Positions 36,161-47,357 of a DNA stretch of 64,000 bases are shown here, piece after piece. Origin of the DNA: Roridomyces roridus (Eukaryota; Basidiomycota; Agaricomycetes; Agaricales; Mycenaceae); contig JARKIF010000017.1 of NCBI GenBank assembly GCA_029378245.1, positions 434,001 through 498,000 on the forward strand. Direction: 5' to 3'. The translations under genes and the position numbers were made by a program. The notes beneath the pieces were generated by a model that saw nothing but the letters and a program-made list of their open reading frames with translations, ran no database searches and had not been told where the DNA came from. Every line of letters begins with the position of its first letter. The stretch's first letter is position 1.

Positions 36161-37335
36161 TAGGGATGCTGACATTCGGTTTAGAACCGATCCGCACATG
36201 TGCGAACCCCGAACCGAAGTGTCTGATGGTTCGATGGGGTCCGAACCTGAACCGAACCTGGACCGCGCCTAAAAAGGAATGACCAAAAGAGTGGGAGTGA
36301 GACTCGCTTAGCTCTCGGAATTACCGTTCTGAGCGCCCGAGTCCACCCGAGTCCCACTCGATCACATTTTGCTGTGGTTCTCGAAGTTACGTAGATCAAT
36401 CAAATGTCAATGCAATCAGCTGGCGAAGCAGCGGCACCCGCAGTGGCCCAGCGGCGAGCGTTAGGGGGGTCCGCGGGGGTCTCCCCCACGTATCAGACCA
36501 TTAAAACATAAATAATAGGCGGCATAAATTAAAAAATACACAAAAAAGGCCCCCCCGCCAGCGGAAAGGCAGCGCAGCAAAAAAAAGAAGCACTAGCGAG
36601 GAGGTGGTGCAGTGTGCACCAAGGGCAGCGCAGCGCAAAAAGAAGCGCTAGCGACAGAGTAGCGCAGCGAAAAAAGAAGCACTAGCCAGGAGGCGGTGCA
36701 CTGTAAGTCTGGCACTTACTACTTACAAGACATCTAGTCTGATCATACTGGATGTTCCTGATCTTATCTGATCTTATCTTATATTCCCATTTACTTATCT
36801 TATCTTATTTACATCACCATTCCATATACGTTACACATTGATTGTGACTGTTTACCTTACTGATAGATATCTTCTCTTCTTGGTCTTGACCACCATGTAC
36901 TTCCATAGTGGCTCCTCTTGAATGACCACACTATTGTTCTGTCATTCTTGGGCTTCTCTTGGTTCTGTCTGGCCGACCCTCTAGTGTTGACTGCCTCCAC
37001 AATATGGCAGCCTTCCATGCACCAAGGGCAGCGCAGCGCAAAAAGAAGCGCTAGCGACAGAGTAGCGCAGCCAAAAAGCAGCGCCAGCGAAAAGGAGCGC
37101 GCCAGCGAATATTTGGGGGCCTGGGGGAAGCAGTTCCCCCAGTATTAGACGGCACAATCGGCGGCAATCCTGATGGCGCCCGCGGCAGATCAATTGAATT
37201 TATTGACAGCTGACATTACGTGCACATGAGTGGGACTCGCTAACGAGTTGATGTATTAGCCGAGTCTCACTCCTAGCCGAATCCCACTACTCTGGTATAT
37301 CCTCGCACCTAACCCGAGGTTCGGTTCAGGGTTTA
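36161..37335. mobile_element. TTCGGTT-rich element with 8-bp TSD, holding a solo LTR
   Basis: Direct repeats TGTTGAGC at 36153-36160 and 37336-37343 flank a unit that begins TAGGGATGCTGACATTCGG and ends GGTTCGGTTCAGGGTTTA. It shares GTGCGAACCCCGAACCG with 55634-56226. Its centre has GC-rich CGCAGCGCAAAAAGAAGCGC repeats on both sides of the solo LTR. No coding sequence. The two ends are only weakly inverted, so the superfamily (hAT-like) is tentative. Confidence 0.6.
36702..37017 (+). mobile_element. Solo LTR related to the gypsy element at 50.8 kb
   Basis: TGTAAGTCTGGCACTTACTA opens the unit, close to the TGTAAGTCTGCCACTTACTA of the gypsy LTRs. It ends TTCCA and is flanked by TGCAC at 36697-36701 and 37018-37022. 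A TG...CA unit with a 5-bp TSD and no internal region is a solo LTR left by LTR-LTR recombination. It is longer (316 bp) and diverged from the 50.8-kb LTRs, so it belongs to a sister family. Confidence 0.8.
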
Positions 37336-37343
37336 TGTTGAGC

Positions 37344-37751
37344 TATGGACGGTTTCAACCTTTTTCAGGGTGACAAGAGGATAATCACAGCAGCACATCA
37401 CAGTTCGTAGAGCATGTTTCTCATATCGGAAAACCTTGGTACATCCTCCGCAGTTCATGGACGACACTCAAGGACTACAATGGCGGCCAATTGCCATTTT
37501 CGTTGAGACTTATGTCGCGCTGGAAATCGATGTCACCAAAGGGAGTCTCCTGAAGTCTGCATTCTCTGAGCATTCAGGCCTTGATGGGTACATGTGGTTG
37601 GTAATGTTGCTCGAGAAGACGCTGCCTTGAAACGCCAGGTAGTGGGATCCAGGGGAGAGAGTGCCTGCGTATGCGTATCCATTGTGTACAGAGTGTAGGC
37701 AACAAAGTCCAAGAAGCGAGCAAGTAAGTTGAAACACCACAAACAAAGCAG
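37344..37751. other. No gene seen; 3' flank of the AT-hook gene
   Basis: Short frames only. The part next to 37752 is the likely 3' untranslated region of the minus-strand gene that follows. Confidence 0.4.
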
Positions 37752-38817
37752 CTAAGCACCCGAACGAATCTTCTGCACATCCTCCTTGGCATATCACATA
37801 ATCAACTTGGCCGTACCAAGCGGAATACCCATGCACATCTCTCGAATCAAAGCAACAGCTCCATCTCCCTCGTCCGCAAGTTGGAATAGACGAATATACT
37901 TATTTTGAATGAAGTCATCACCGTAGGACGCAAAATCATGCCCGTCCTCTCCACGCTCCCCTCGATCGAGTCCGCGTAGCCAGTCGTCGACTCGTGGGTA
38001 ACGCGTAGGCAAATCATCTTGAACGGCCGGATGCTCAGCCATCGAGGTCGGAGGCGGTGGTGGCGCATAATATGTTGGCGGAGGGGGATACGGGTATGGA
38101 TAAGGATACGGGCCATGCTGGTGGGGAGGAGGAGGAGGAGGGGCGTGATGTGTGCGTGGTGCGGCGTCGTGGCTGCCATATTCCATGTCTAGACGCAAGA
38201 TCTCGGGCGGCATTGTCAGAGATTTATGGAGCCCGGAACCCTGGGAAGAATGAGACGAGGTGACCCGAATTGCGAATGGACACACCAATAATTGGGCCCA
38301 AAGACTCAAATCTTGCACGCATAAATTGACATGTGCACCATTCAAGTTCTTGGCCACCAAACATATCTTGCCCGAATGCTTGGTGCATGCATGCATCTGC
38401 TCCAGTTCAGCTAAATATTCGGCCTTGGACTTCTTCCCATTGCCCCGCTCCGATCCATCGGCATCGTCCTCGTCATCGCTGGTTGATTTCTTCTTTGTCT
38501 GGAGTTTGGGTTGAGGGAATTCTCTGCGGCGACGGGATAAGTGCTGACCTTTTTACTCTTTTTGTCTTTGGTCTTGCCTTTGGACGGCGCCGCAGTCTGT
38601 CTGTCATCAGAACTGGTTTGGAAGACCATGACATGCAGCTGGCGACAGGAATCGAGGTGACGCGACGCGCTGGGTTTCTGCGGGGTGGAGGTGTCAATGC
38701 CAAGGCTGGGGAAGCTGGGATGACTGCGGACTTTCGAGGACGTCCACGGGCACGCTTTGCAGGAGGAGGACCAGCGTCTGGATCTGGAGTTGTCTCTTGG
38801 GCTCGTTTTGGTGGCAT
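37752..38817 (-). CDS. AT-hook protein with C-terminal SAM-like helical domain, late stop
   Basis: Reading from 38817: MPPKRAQETTPDPDAG and an AT-hook KRARGRPRK, a basic linker (APSKGKTKDKKSKK), then after at least one intron or frame change near 38530-38620 an acidic/basic stretch (KKKSTSDDEDDADGSERGNG), KAEYLAELEQMHACTKHSGK, a Pro/Tyr-rich region (HQHGPYPYPYPYPPPP) and a C-terminal helical domain (RYPRVDDWLRGLDRGERGED, NKYIRLFQLADEG, MGIPLGTAKLIM). A TGA at 37794-37796 cuts the last helix, yet in the same frame the expected end (YAKEDVQKIRSGA) continues to a stop at 37752-37754. The AT-hook suggests nuclear DNA binding. Proteins of this layout are frequent in Agaricomycetes; function unknown. 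It may be recently inactivated or tolerate loss of 13 residues. Confidence 0.6.
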
Positions 38818-39196
38818 GGATGTAGGTCGAGGGAAAAGAAGCGCGCGGTGTCAAGGCGGTGATGTGATTCATCACATCACAGAGTTGGCGTTGTTCGATT
38901 GGCTCTGGCACACGCAACTGGGCACCTAAAATCGCGAAACTTGATGGGAGGGTAGGGAGGGTACCTAGGAACATACTCCGGATGTTAGAAGCCCGAAAGT
39001 GAATCGTGGAAGGACGCTAAAAGTCGCGCCGTCTGCCGATCCGAGTATTCCATGCACTTGGGAAATCGCTGAAACGATGTCACGATAAATAAGAAAGGTG
39101 GAAAACATGACTTTACACGATTAAACTAAGTGAACCCATGCAGAATTGAGGGAGATACGACTGATTTGGCGGGGCTGATCAAAACCTCAAAAATGA
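38818..39196. other. Upstream region of the AT-hook gene, no gene seen
   Basis: No supported frame. An in-frame extension in another frame (to 38974) exists but lacks family features. Confidence 0.4.
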
Positions 39197-39204
39197 TCGC
39201 AGAT

Positions 39205-39662
39205 CAAGGGGGTACCATGATAAGAAATTTCCTATTGAAGGGGGGGAGGGGGGGTCCCTTGGATGGCTGAAAAAAAACTTTTGTACCAACTTTCGGCAGA
39301 GCAGTTGAATGACTCTCCTGGCAAGAACTGGTGCAGAAACACAATTTCAGGCAATTTTCCGTTGCACCAGCCAGAAAAGTCACATGATTATATGATCACG
39401 TGCTGACACGATGCGGTGGGAGATCATCAGATATATGTTGCTCGACAATGGGTGTTTCTTGCTTCTGAAGTCAATTCGAGGACACAGGAATAGTTCTGCA
39501 CCCTACACCAGCCAACGGCGGGCGAAAATCACTAAAATCACCATGATAGGGGCTTCCCAAAAAGGAAATTTCCTCTTTGGGAGGGGGGGGAGGGTAGGCC
39601 AATCTGCTCGAGAAAAAAAAATTTGGGGTGTAGTACGGCTCGCTTATTGTGGTACCCCCTTG
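39205..39662. mobile_element. 458-bp CAAGGGG element, second copy, exact 8-bp TSD
   Basis: Inverted ends CAAGGGGGTACCATGATAAG and, in reverse, CAAGGGGGTACCACAATAAG are flanked by TCGCAGAT at 39197-39204 and 39663-39670. As in the copy at 15029, both subterminal regions hold G tracts (GGGGGGGAGGGGGGG) followed by an A run. Interior sequence differs greatly from the first copy while the ends and G tracts are kept. It lies only 20 bp from the KDZ transposon. Confidence 0.85.
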
Positions 39663-39682
39663 TCGCAGATCACTCTGTCCCA

Positions 39683-39929
39683 ACCACCTTTGGGACCTAT
39701 ATATCACTTCTAAGTAGAAGGGACAGTGCGCCCTAGTGTCCATTCTAATTAGAAGAGTTGGAACAAATTTCCCCTAGATGCAAGAAAAGTCGGGAGAAAG
39801 GACGCAATAAAGGCGCAATAAAGCAGTAGGGACTTACAAGGTACAAGTAGATAGTGTTGAGGTACAGTTTCGTTGCAATAAAACCGTGCCGAGTGATCCC
39901 GCATCATGATCTTACCGGAAAAGGAAGTA
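39683..39929 (+). repeat. KDZ element left terminal inverted repeat
   Basis: Starts ACCACCTTTGGGACCTATAT and runs to about GATCTTACCGGAAAAGGAA. It matches 48621-48865 in reverse with only a few differences (for example GA AC A/G AATTT and GGTA C/A AG). It includes GCAATAAAGGCGCAATAAAG and ends less than 20 bp from the transposase stop codon, so it probably also forms that gene's 3' untranslated region. Confidence 0.92.
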
Positions 39930-39947
39930 AATTCTACATAATACAAG

Positions 39948-42900
39948 TTAGTCTGCAATACTCTCACCCCGTTCCTCCGCATCAATCCCAAGGCCAGTCA
40001 GCTTGAAGAGCATCTCCGACACCCGCTCGTCATGGGCGTCATCACCCTCAATGTCCGAATTGTCCTCATCCTCCGACGCCTTTCCCTCGTCCTCCTGCAT
40101 TGACAAGTCTCCCTGCTCCCCTGCCCTCGGAGCCCTCTCATCCACATCCATTTCCATCCCTGCATCCATCGCCACGTGCAAGAGTGGGACCCCGGGCGTC
40201 AATGAGGCAGTAAACCGCAGACCCCACTTCCGCTTCAAGGCGCCGAGCCGCATCATGTGGGACTGGTCAAACCGCCCTCGTCGCATCCGGTACTCCTCGA
40301 CATGCAGAGCCAACTCGTAATCCCTCTCGACCTCCTCCTCCGTCTTCCCCTCCGTCCGACGCAGTGCCCCCTCGTGCTTACGAAGGAAGACGCCCTCGTC
40401 GCGCATCCAAGTGACAAAGCGCGGGATTTCGATGTCAAGACGTGTGATCTCCTCGCGCGCACGCTCCAGCCGGAACCACCGGTTCATGATGGCACGGTAA
40501 GCAGGACGGGCCCAGTACTGGCCCTCGACACCGTGATGGCTGTGGCGCAGCAGATCGAAATCTGCAAGGAAGGCGTATTCCAGCACCTTCTCGATGTCGA
40601 CGGACTCGCGGGGTGGGGTGACGGCGGCGGCGGCAGCGTTGTATCTTGCCACTGCACTTCGTACGGCCTTGGAACGCGCCTGCAAGGACTTGGCAACGTG
40701 CTTGCGCATCTTGTAGCCTACCATGTTTATCAGCACCGAAACAGATAGAAACAAAGAGGAAACGCACCTGTGCCCGATTGATTCATTTTGGTCAATTCAA
40801 AGAGACGCTCCACCACCAGCAGCTCCAGTCGATCGAGAGCCCGCTGATACTCGAGGAAGCGTGCTTGCTTCTCGGCCGCAACGTACCGCGGATTGTCGCG
40901 GGACCAGCGGGTGACGATGGATAGCTCGCGCTCGATCTCGGCCACTGCAACGGCCGTGCGCTCCTTCTTCTCCGTTGCATGCCGAAGAGCAATCTCTGCC
41001 TTGCTCTTGCCGGGGGTGAATGCTGCGTCGTCACTTTGCGCCCTACGGAGAGCAGCCTTGCATTCTGTTACTCTGGCGCTGCACACAAAGGTCAGTTACA
41101 AGGGCAACCAACAACCAGCAAACTTACGAGTCAGTGTCGAGGGTAGCCAAGCAGGCAACGTAGCGCGTCTCAGGAGTCTCGACCGTCTTTTTGGAGCTCT
41201 TGTACAACTCCGTCAGGTACTCCCTCTCGTCTGCAAGCGCTTGCACAAACTCTGACCCATCCAGCACATCCTGCTCGCACATCAGCCGCCACACGATTGG
41301 CTCATCATCCAGGATCTTGAGGCATTGCTCGTAATTCGAGCAGAGGAATGTTGCTAACACCACCGTTAGTTCAGGGAGAGTAAGAATTAAAAGCACGCAC
41401 CAAGGTTCGCATATACATCAAAGTCGTCCATATGTTTGAAGTAAGCGGTGATTTCCTGCTGACGGTGGAAACGACTCGCGCGTCGGCAAGAGCCCGCGAG
41501 CGCATTGCTCCGGGAAAACCTCCGTTCACAACCCTCCAAGTCCTCGATGCCAAGGCCCTCGACGTACAACGCCAGGAAGCAGACCTGGCACAGGCGGTTG
41601 TGGGCATGCCCGTGGAACGCACCGACAAGGCAGCGAAGGTGAGCCTCTCGCGCCTCGGGTCCCAGCTCGCTGTTGTTGAGGGTTGTGCAAAAGTGGCAGC
41701 CGATGTCGTAACCGACACCCAGATCAACGCCGAAGTGTTTGAGGAGATGCTCTACGACGGCGAGAGGATACTTGGACCTGAGAAAGTCGATCAGCAACCA
41801 AAATATAGTGAAAGAGAGGCCCTACGTACAGCTCTCCGCTCTTGAGCATGTCTACCAGCACGAGCGCAAACCCATGGCGACAGAGACACAGGAAAATCCC
41901 CGTCTCGTCAAAAATTCCCCACATCTTTGACGTCACGTCGTTCACCATGTTCTTCCAACGCTCCTTGCACGGGTTATCCTCGCCCTAAATCCAAGGTTAG
42001 TATACTACCCTCGAAGATCAATTGCTGACTTACATTATCATCCGTTGGCAAAACATTTGCCAACCGTCTCCGTGCCCATGCGTCGACCTCCTCGCGCGAG
42101 AGGTAATACCCATCACTCGCGTCTCGGTCGTCGTACCGCTCATTTGATTCCCCAGGACCGTCATCGTCAGGCCCACGGCGTAGCACCCTCTTCAATGAAT
42201 CGTTGCCGTCCATCGTGACGAGCATACTGAAAATGAGCTGGTCCTCGCCTTCGAGCTTGTAGGTGCAGGCGGGACAGCAGTTCTTCATGCGCCAAGCCGG
42301 GGTGTCGCGACCGAGGTGGTGGAGGACTTGAGCTTCAGTGCGGCGGCGGAGGTCCAGGTAGAGGTCGAAGGCGATTGAGAAATGCTGGTGCATAGTCGAA
42401 CGAGGTGGGACCTGGCAATCAAGTCAGCCTGGAGCTTCCAAAAAAAAAAGAGAGATAGGAATCCTACCCCATGTAAATCCGCGAGAGTCTTTGTAAAAGC
42501 GTAAATTGAAAACTGGGGGCAGCGGGCATGGGAAACGCGGTACAACTCGAGTGTGTCGATGGTAAAGACAAACGACGGTGTCCATGGTGCGGATGGAATC
42601 AAGCCCAGCCTGACGAGCGCTGCAGAGAAGCCTCCGCAGCCTGGGGGCAGTACAAGCTTTTCACTACGCTCCGCTGAGTAGATTAGCCACAGTCAGGAGT
42701 ATGGCAACAACACTCACTAAACAGGTCCACCACCAAGGCCGTGTAGAATTCGGGATCGCCATCCTCCTCCTCTGCTGGCTTCCCTCTTGCACGGAAGCTC
42801 GAATAGGCCTTGAGGATATGCGGCATCTGCGCAAAGAAGGCATCGTTCCGCTTTTGGGTTCGGTCTCGGCGCGTTCGTGTGTCTCTGCATCGTGTCCTGA

Positions 42901-43344
42901 GGTAGGGTAAGACAAAAGAATAAATGAGACGGTGCGACTCACCTGGCCCGCTCGGTAAGCTCAATGATATCCTCCAGGGTCTCGCCACCATGCTCTCCAC
43001 CGGCGTGGCTGGTTTGTGCCTCCGCCGTCCCATCCAAAATACTAGCCTCCGTATGCACGCCCGGGAACTCATCTGCATCGTTGGCTGCCAATTGCTGCAG
43101 TGCAAACAGGTTTTGCCGATTGGTAGTGGACATTACTGGAGGGGCTTTGAGTACCAAAAACGAGCATGTAAGTCGTGCACGTACCCTCCCACTCCTCCTG
43201 TCGCTCCTGGGCACGTCTTTCTTGAAATTGAGCAAGGCCGCGGGCTCCCATCTTGAGCTTCTTCACAGCGGCCGGCGCACAGTGGTCGTCTGTTACGGGG
43301 GCCGACAAGACTTGCCATTTTGCGCGTTTCTTGCCTTTGTGCAT
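39948..43344 (-). CDS. KDZ-superfamily transposase, ten exons, apparently intact
   Basis: Minus-strand exons: 43344-43185, 43144-42943, 42896-42718, 42673-42468, 42411-42034, 41984-41830, 41777-41401, 41353-41128, 41078-40768, 40717-39948. All introns are GT-AG, 36-56 bp, phases agree, and the product is 987 aa. Features in order: basic N-terminus (MHKGKKRAKW), RTQKRNDAFFAQMPHILKAY near residues 130-150, a Cys-containing block with NCCPACTYKLEGEDQLIFSM, then the core typical of KDZ transposases: MWGIFDETGIFLCLCRHGF (~395-412), YPLAVVEHLL, GYDIGCHFCTTL (~449-460), GAFHGHAHNRLCQ, YVEGLGIEDLEGCERRFSRS (~497-516) and ASRFHRQQEITAYF. Catalytic acidic residues probably lie in FDET, YDIG and the E-rich LEGCER segment (inference). 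The rest is coiled-coil-like and ends with an acidic tail. It would cut and join the element's ends in the nucleus. No break was found. Confidence 0.93.
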
Positions 43345-43509
43345 GACGCAGCGGCGGGAGGAAAGTCTTGGAGATCAATTGAGCGGGTGCAGACACGGGA
43401 ACGTGATCAACAAAGTCATGGACACGGGAACAATTAACTTACGGAAATCTCGTCTCTTTGTTTCCTTTTCTTCCCTCTCCCTCACCGACTGGACTCAGGC
43501 CCCATTCTC
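43345..43509. promoter_or_regulatory. Shared divergent promoter of transposase and TET gene
   Basis: Only 165 bp separate the two start codons, which point away from each other. The plus-strand side has a pyrimidine-rich tract (TTTGTTTCCTTTTCTTCCCTC) shortly before the TET start. CACGGGAACGTGATC and CACGGGAACAATT form a short direct repeat (43396 and 43422). No classical TATA box is obvious. Head-to-head spacing suggests joint expression. Confidence 0.5.
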
Positions 43510-46500
43510 ATGAATGGTAAGTACAACTCCTTTCTTCATGCAAGGGGATCCGACCTTGGAACCCGGCGCAGGCCGCAAGGAGCTCCGCATTGGACTCGGC
43601 GCTGGCATTCCCTCCCCTCCTCCCTCCCCTCCTCCAGATGTTAACGCCTCCAGTTGCAGGTTTTACCCAGCTCCCGAGGCGTCGCCTTCGCTCCAACAAG
43701 GAGTACTCTCCATTCGACCTCGCCCTAGGACTTGCAATCGAGCCAGCCGTCTACTTTGACGCCGAAGAACAACTGAGGATTTGTCTTGAGGAGCAGCAGG
43801 CGAGCGGGCAGCTTGACGAACCGGAGGATACCATCGTCCCTGCACTTTCATCTCTCAGTTTGAATGGTGCGTGGCTACCTTTCCATTTTCTTCCCAGAAT
43901 TGACGCTCCATCAGCTCTGGATTTAGTCTCGGGGCCAGACTATATACAACTGACGAACAAGTAGTTGTATATAGTCCGGTAGTAAACACGCCATGCCAAA
44001 GGGCGTGCCGGACCTTATGTCAGCACATCACATGATATCTGCGTGGCCTCCTTCCTCCTCATCTTCCCGCCTCAGCCTGCCCATTTTGCTCACGGAATCC
44101 GCCTCAGAACGACCACTTTTCGACTCAACGACACTTAAGAAGCCTCAGTGCACAAAAATCCCGCCTGAAAACGACCATTCCGTCCGTCCCCGGTGTGGTA
44201 CCAGTCACCACTCGTTTGGACGACTTGCGTGCACGCTCTCGACCAGGAGGGGCCTCGTTTTCGGTGGGGCGTCGGCAAGGCCAGTTGGAGCATCTTTAAG
44301 CAGTTTTTGACATGCTCGGGGACCCTGGTGCGTCGCAGTTGCTGCCACCCGTTCTGCTTTCAGACATCTGCTCCACAGAAACCAGCCAGAGACGGTTCTT
44401 TTTCGCAAATTGATCTCATCCCCGTGGTCAACTCCCTGCATGGCCCCGCTTTCCTCCTCTAGGAGCACCCGCCCCTCGTGTCTCAATGCCGTACCTCCCA
44501 CTGCCAGTACCGGCACTCTCAGGGCACTCTCATGTTGACTCGCCGCATTCATCCTTTCCGCACGTCTGGCACTCGCCAGCCACAGTCGTGCGGTCCCGCC
44601 TCCGGGACCCGGGTAGAAGATGCTCGCCGCATCCCTTCACCGTCCACGACAATCTCCATCTCGCACTTCATCCGACTCCGTCCACTGGCACCACCCTACT
44701 CTATTTTTTCAGAGACGCAGCACTCCTCCGCTGCTCGTCTGCCATTCATGCCCTCCGTCTACCATCCGTCCGCCGTGAATGAATGTGCTCGTTGGCGCTG
44801 TTCTGCGGCTCCTGAGGCACTCACGAGGACGCATGGAAGGGAGATGTGGAGCTCCAGGGCTGAGGAGGTACATTCGGGGTATGAGTACTACTAGTAGGGC
44901 ACTGAGTAGGCTACTGCATGCTTGTATTCTGTCGATACCCAATACAGGTTGTTCTCATTCTAATTCATCCGAAGCACGATGGAAACTCCTCCAATTGTCG
45001 AGCACCGCCATGAAAGCAGGATATATTAATGCCTCAATACCCCACTGCCCCGGAATCTGAACACCAATGCAATGCGAACGTCCAACTCGGAGAGTGTAAT
45101 AACTTGGTATGTAGATACTTGTGGCCATTGATTACTTGGCTTGAAATATTCCTCCTGACTCAGACAGCCCTCAGGGGACATCCCTTAGTCTATTTGTCGC
45201 TTGGAATGCGTCTGCTGAGCGCGAAATGAGCCCAAACGACGAGCTGGAAAGAGATCACGGACGTCGCACGTGACGTGCTGACCTAAGGTCCGGCACGCCC
45301 GTTGACAGGACGTGATTACTATAGGACTACTCTGGATTCTGTGGTGGCAGATGCTGAGGCCTCCATTCCCGCCGCAGCTCCCGGCACGTCCAGTGCCTCC
45401 GCCGACACTTGCAAGTCCAAGCCCCTCTTCACACGCGCTCAACGTCGTGCCGCCAAGTCGATTTCACGTGCCGCCAAGTCGACTTCACCAGCTCACTACC
45501 GAGATCGTCTTCACCAACCTCAGACCGCCCAACAGCGCCACAAAATCAAGTCCAAGATTAAACGAGACGTGGAACGCCGCCTGAATCCCGCATCCACCAC
45601 CAACCCCAAGCTCAAGCACATCCACCTCAAACGAGCGCGCGAGGCCACGTCATCACCCATTCACGTCGACCTGGATGCCAATGACCTTCCTCACTCCAAG
45701 CCCGGGTGGATTGGAGTGCGGAAGGGCCAGGACGTCAACATCTGGGAGTACGAGGACGAGCTGAGCGAGCTCAGCTTTGGGGACACGGGAATGGGGCGTT
45801 CCACGTACACACAAGATCAAGTCGACGCGTTAGTGGGCAAACGCGGGTTCAGATACGTACCGTGGCTTGGGTGGTAAGTCCTCTCCGTGCCTCCAGCCAC
45901 TACCCGAGCTTATCATCACGCCAGGCTCACCATACCCATTGTGGACTCGAAGAGACGAATCATCGCACTTCTGGGCGGTCAACCGCGTGATAAAGAGGGG
46001 TGGAAGGTAGCCGTTGGTGGGGCTGCTAGCAAGATGGAGGAGTGCGAGGAGCGTATCCACCTGTCTGCCCGCGAATATCACCACCGGCGGGCGCAGGATC
46101 CGTTTGCAGCCTTGACTCGTGGGCCTTCCTTTGGAACCGGCCAAATGGTATGTCCTTCTGTCCTGTCTCCTCCCTACCCCTCATGGCGTTCGTGTAGGAA
46201 CCTGGCGAGTTACACACCAACCCCACCAATACTCCGATCACGGACGAACTCATGCGATACCACTTCTTCCCCCGGATTGTCGGATTCACCATATGTAAGG
46301 AGCCTTTCTTTCCATTCCTGTGGACTCCACTGACATTCTCTCAGTGCTGATGTCGCTCTACGCCCCTCGCCTCCTCGCTCGCTACCAGAAATGCAAGGAC
46401 GACTTACTTGCATGGAAGAAGATGCGATGGAATTTCGATGCCGGTGTACACGCGGCCTGTACCTGGAACTTCGGGCGTGCCGTCACGAGGCCACACAAAG

Positions 46501-46886
46501 ACTTTGGAAACCTGGCAGCAGGATGGTGCCCAGTGACCGCCCTCGGCGACTACAACCCCGACCTCGGTGGGCACATCATACTTTGGGAACTGCGGCTCGT
46601 CATCCGTTTCCCGCCCGGCTCCACCATCTTCATTCCCTCGGCAATCGTCACACATTCGAATACCCCGATCCAGCCCCACGAGAAACGGCATTCCTTCACC
46701 CAATTCACCTCGGGTTCGCTATTCCGTTGGGTGGCGAACGGGAACAAGACCGATGATGAGTTTCTTGCGAGTGCGTCACCAGAGGAGAAGGCGGAGAGGG
46801 ACAAGGCGGCGGGAACGCGATGGGAGGATGGACTATCCTGCTTTATGACCTTAGACGAACTCGAAACGCTCTACAAGACTCAGTAG
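43510..46886 (+). CDS. TET/JBP-family 2-oxoglutarate/Fe(II) dioxygenase
   Basis: Proposed exons 43510-43516, 43660-43866, 45309-45873, 45925-46147, 46198-46294, 46345-46886 join in phase to 546 aa. The N-terminus is basic and helical (RRRLRSNKEYSPFDLALGL); residues ~90-230 are Lys/Arg-rich; the double-stranded beta-helix domain occupies the C-terminal half. Key residues: iron ligands H417 and D419 in RPHKDFGN, distal H470 in IVTHSN, and R481 in KRHSFTQFTSG, the expected 2-oxoglutarate-binding Arg. GWCPVTALGDYNP, GGHIILW and PPGSTIFIPSA are typical of the fungal TET/JBP group, which oxidises 5-methylcytosine (some act on thymine). All catalytic residues are present, so activity is likely. Exons 3-6 are firm. 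The tiny first exon is tentative: an alternative acceptor at 43544 reads a plausible peptide but would need a frame change. The second intron is 1.44 kb, swollen by an inserted element. Confidence 0.9.
43994..45307. mobile_element. 1.3-kb TIR element nested in the TET gene intron
   Basis: GGGCGTGCCGGACCTTATG followed by TCAGCACATCACATG at 44001-44034 is matched in reverse at 45267-45300 (GGGCGTGCCGGACCTTAGG, TCAGCACGTCACGTG). The match extends weakly outward by seven bases (TGCCAAA against TGTCAAC), which would place the ends at about 43994 and 45307. Next to its left end is a 14-bp inverted repeat (GACTATATACAACT ... AGTAGTTGTATATAGTC). The interior has no recognised gene; a 138-codon frame at 44478-44894 is unassigned. 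No clear TSD. It may be non-autonomous. Confidence 0.65.
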
Positions 46887-46969
46887 ATAGATGATATATG
46901 CCTTATTGAGATCCACAATCCCATTTCTTGCTTTGAGTTTGAATTTGTGCAGTTGACAAAAAGAAAATC

Positions 46970-47033
46970 ACTGACCTACCACGGCCGACGAGCAGAAAGT
47001 GACTGACCTACCACGCGTGTCACTGACCTACCA
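46970..47033 (+). promoter_or_regulatory. Three copies of ACTGACCTACCA upstream of the third cargo gene
   Basis: ACTGACCTACCA occurs exactly at 46970-46981, 47002-47013 and 47022-47033, in the interval between the TET stop codon and the next gene's start (47358). Irregular spacing (32 and 20 bp) argues against a simple microsatellite. Such short clustered words could be binding sites for a transcription factor or for the transposase; neither is shown. Confidence 0.45.
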
Positions 47034-47357
47034 TGGTCCGACTGCGACGGATTTCTTTTTTCTCTCTCACCACAAAGCTGTTTTGCCACATCTTGCATCT
47101 CTAGTAGTGTCTTAAGTAGCATTCCTAAAGCATTTGAATTTGATTGTAATTTACAGCCATTTTGTGGTCGAGGATGCACTTGGGCCGGAAACGCACCCAA
47201 GATCAAGTTACAAATCTTGCTCCCGACCACCATCTTTCCCTGCCTCCCTTCCTCAAAACCACTTCTTCGGCCTACCACTGTCCTTCTCTCTGCACCACTC
47301 CTTCCCCAACGTCCTGGAATACTCTGGCCTTGACCTCGCAAAGCACCTGCTCTCCCA

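Noticed and set aside
39205..39662. The CAAGGGG element as the true left end of the KDZ transposon
   Set aside because: It has its own inverted ends and exact TSD, and nothing like it lies at the right end of the KDZ unit.
40003..41845. Plus-strand frames of 100-160 codons across the transposase gene
   Set aside because: They are shadows. The minus-strand multi-exon model is in phase throughout and matches KDZ motifs.
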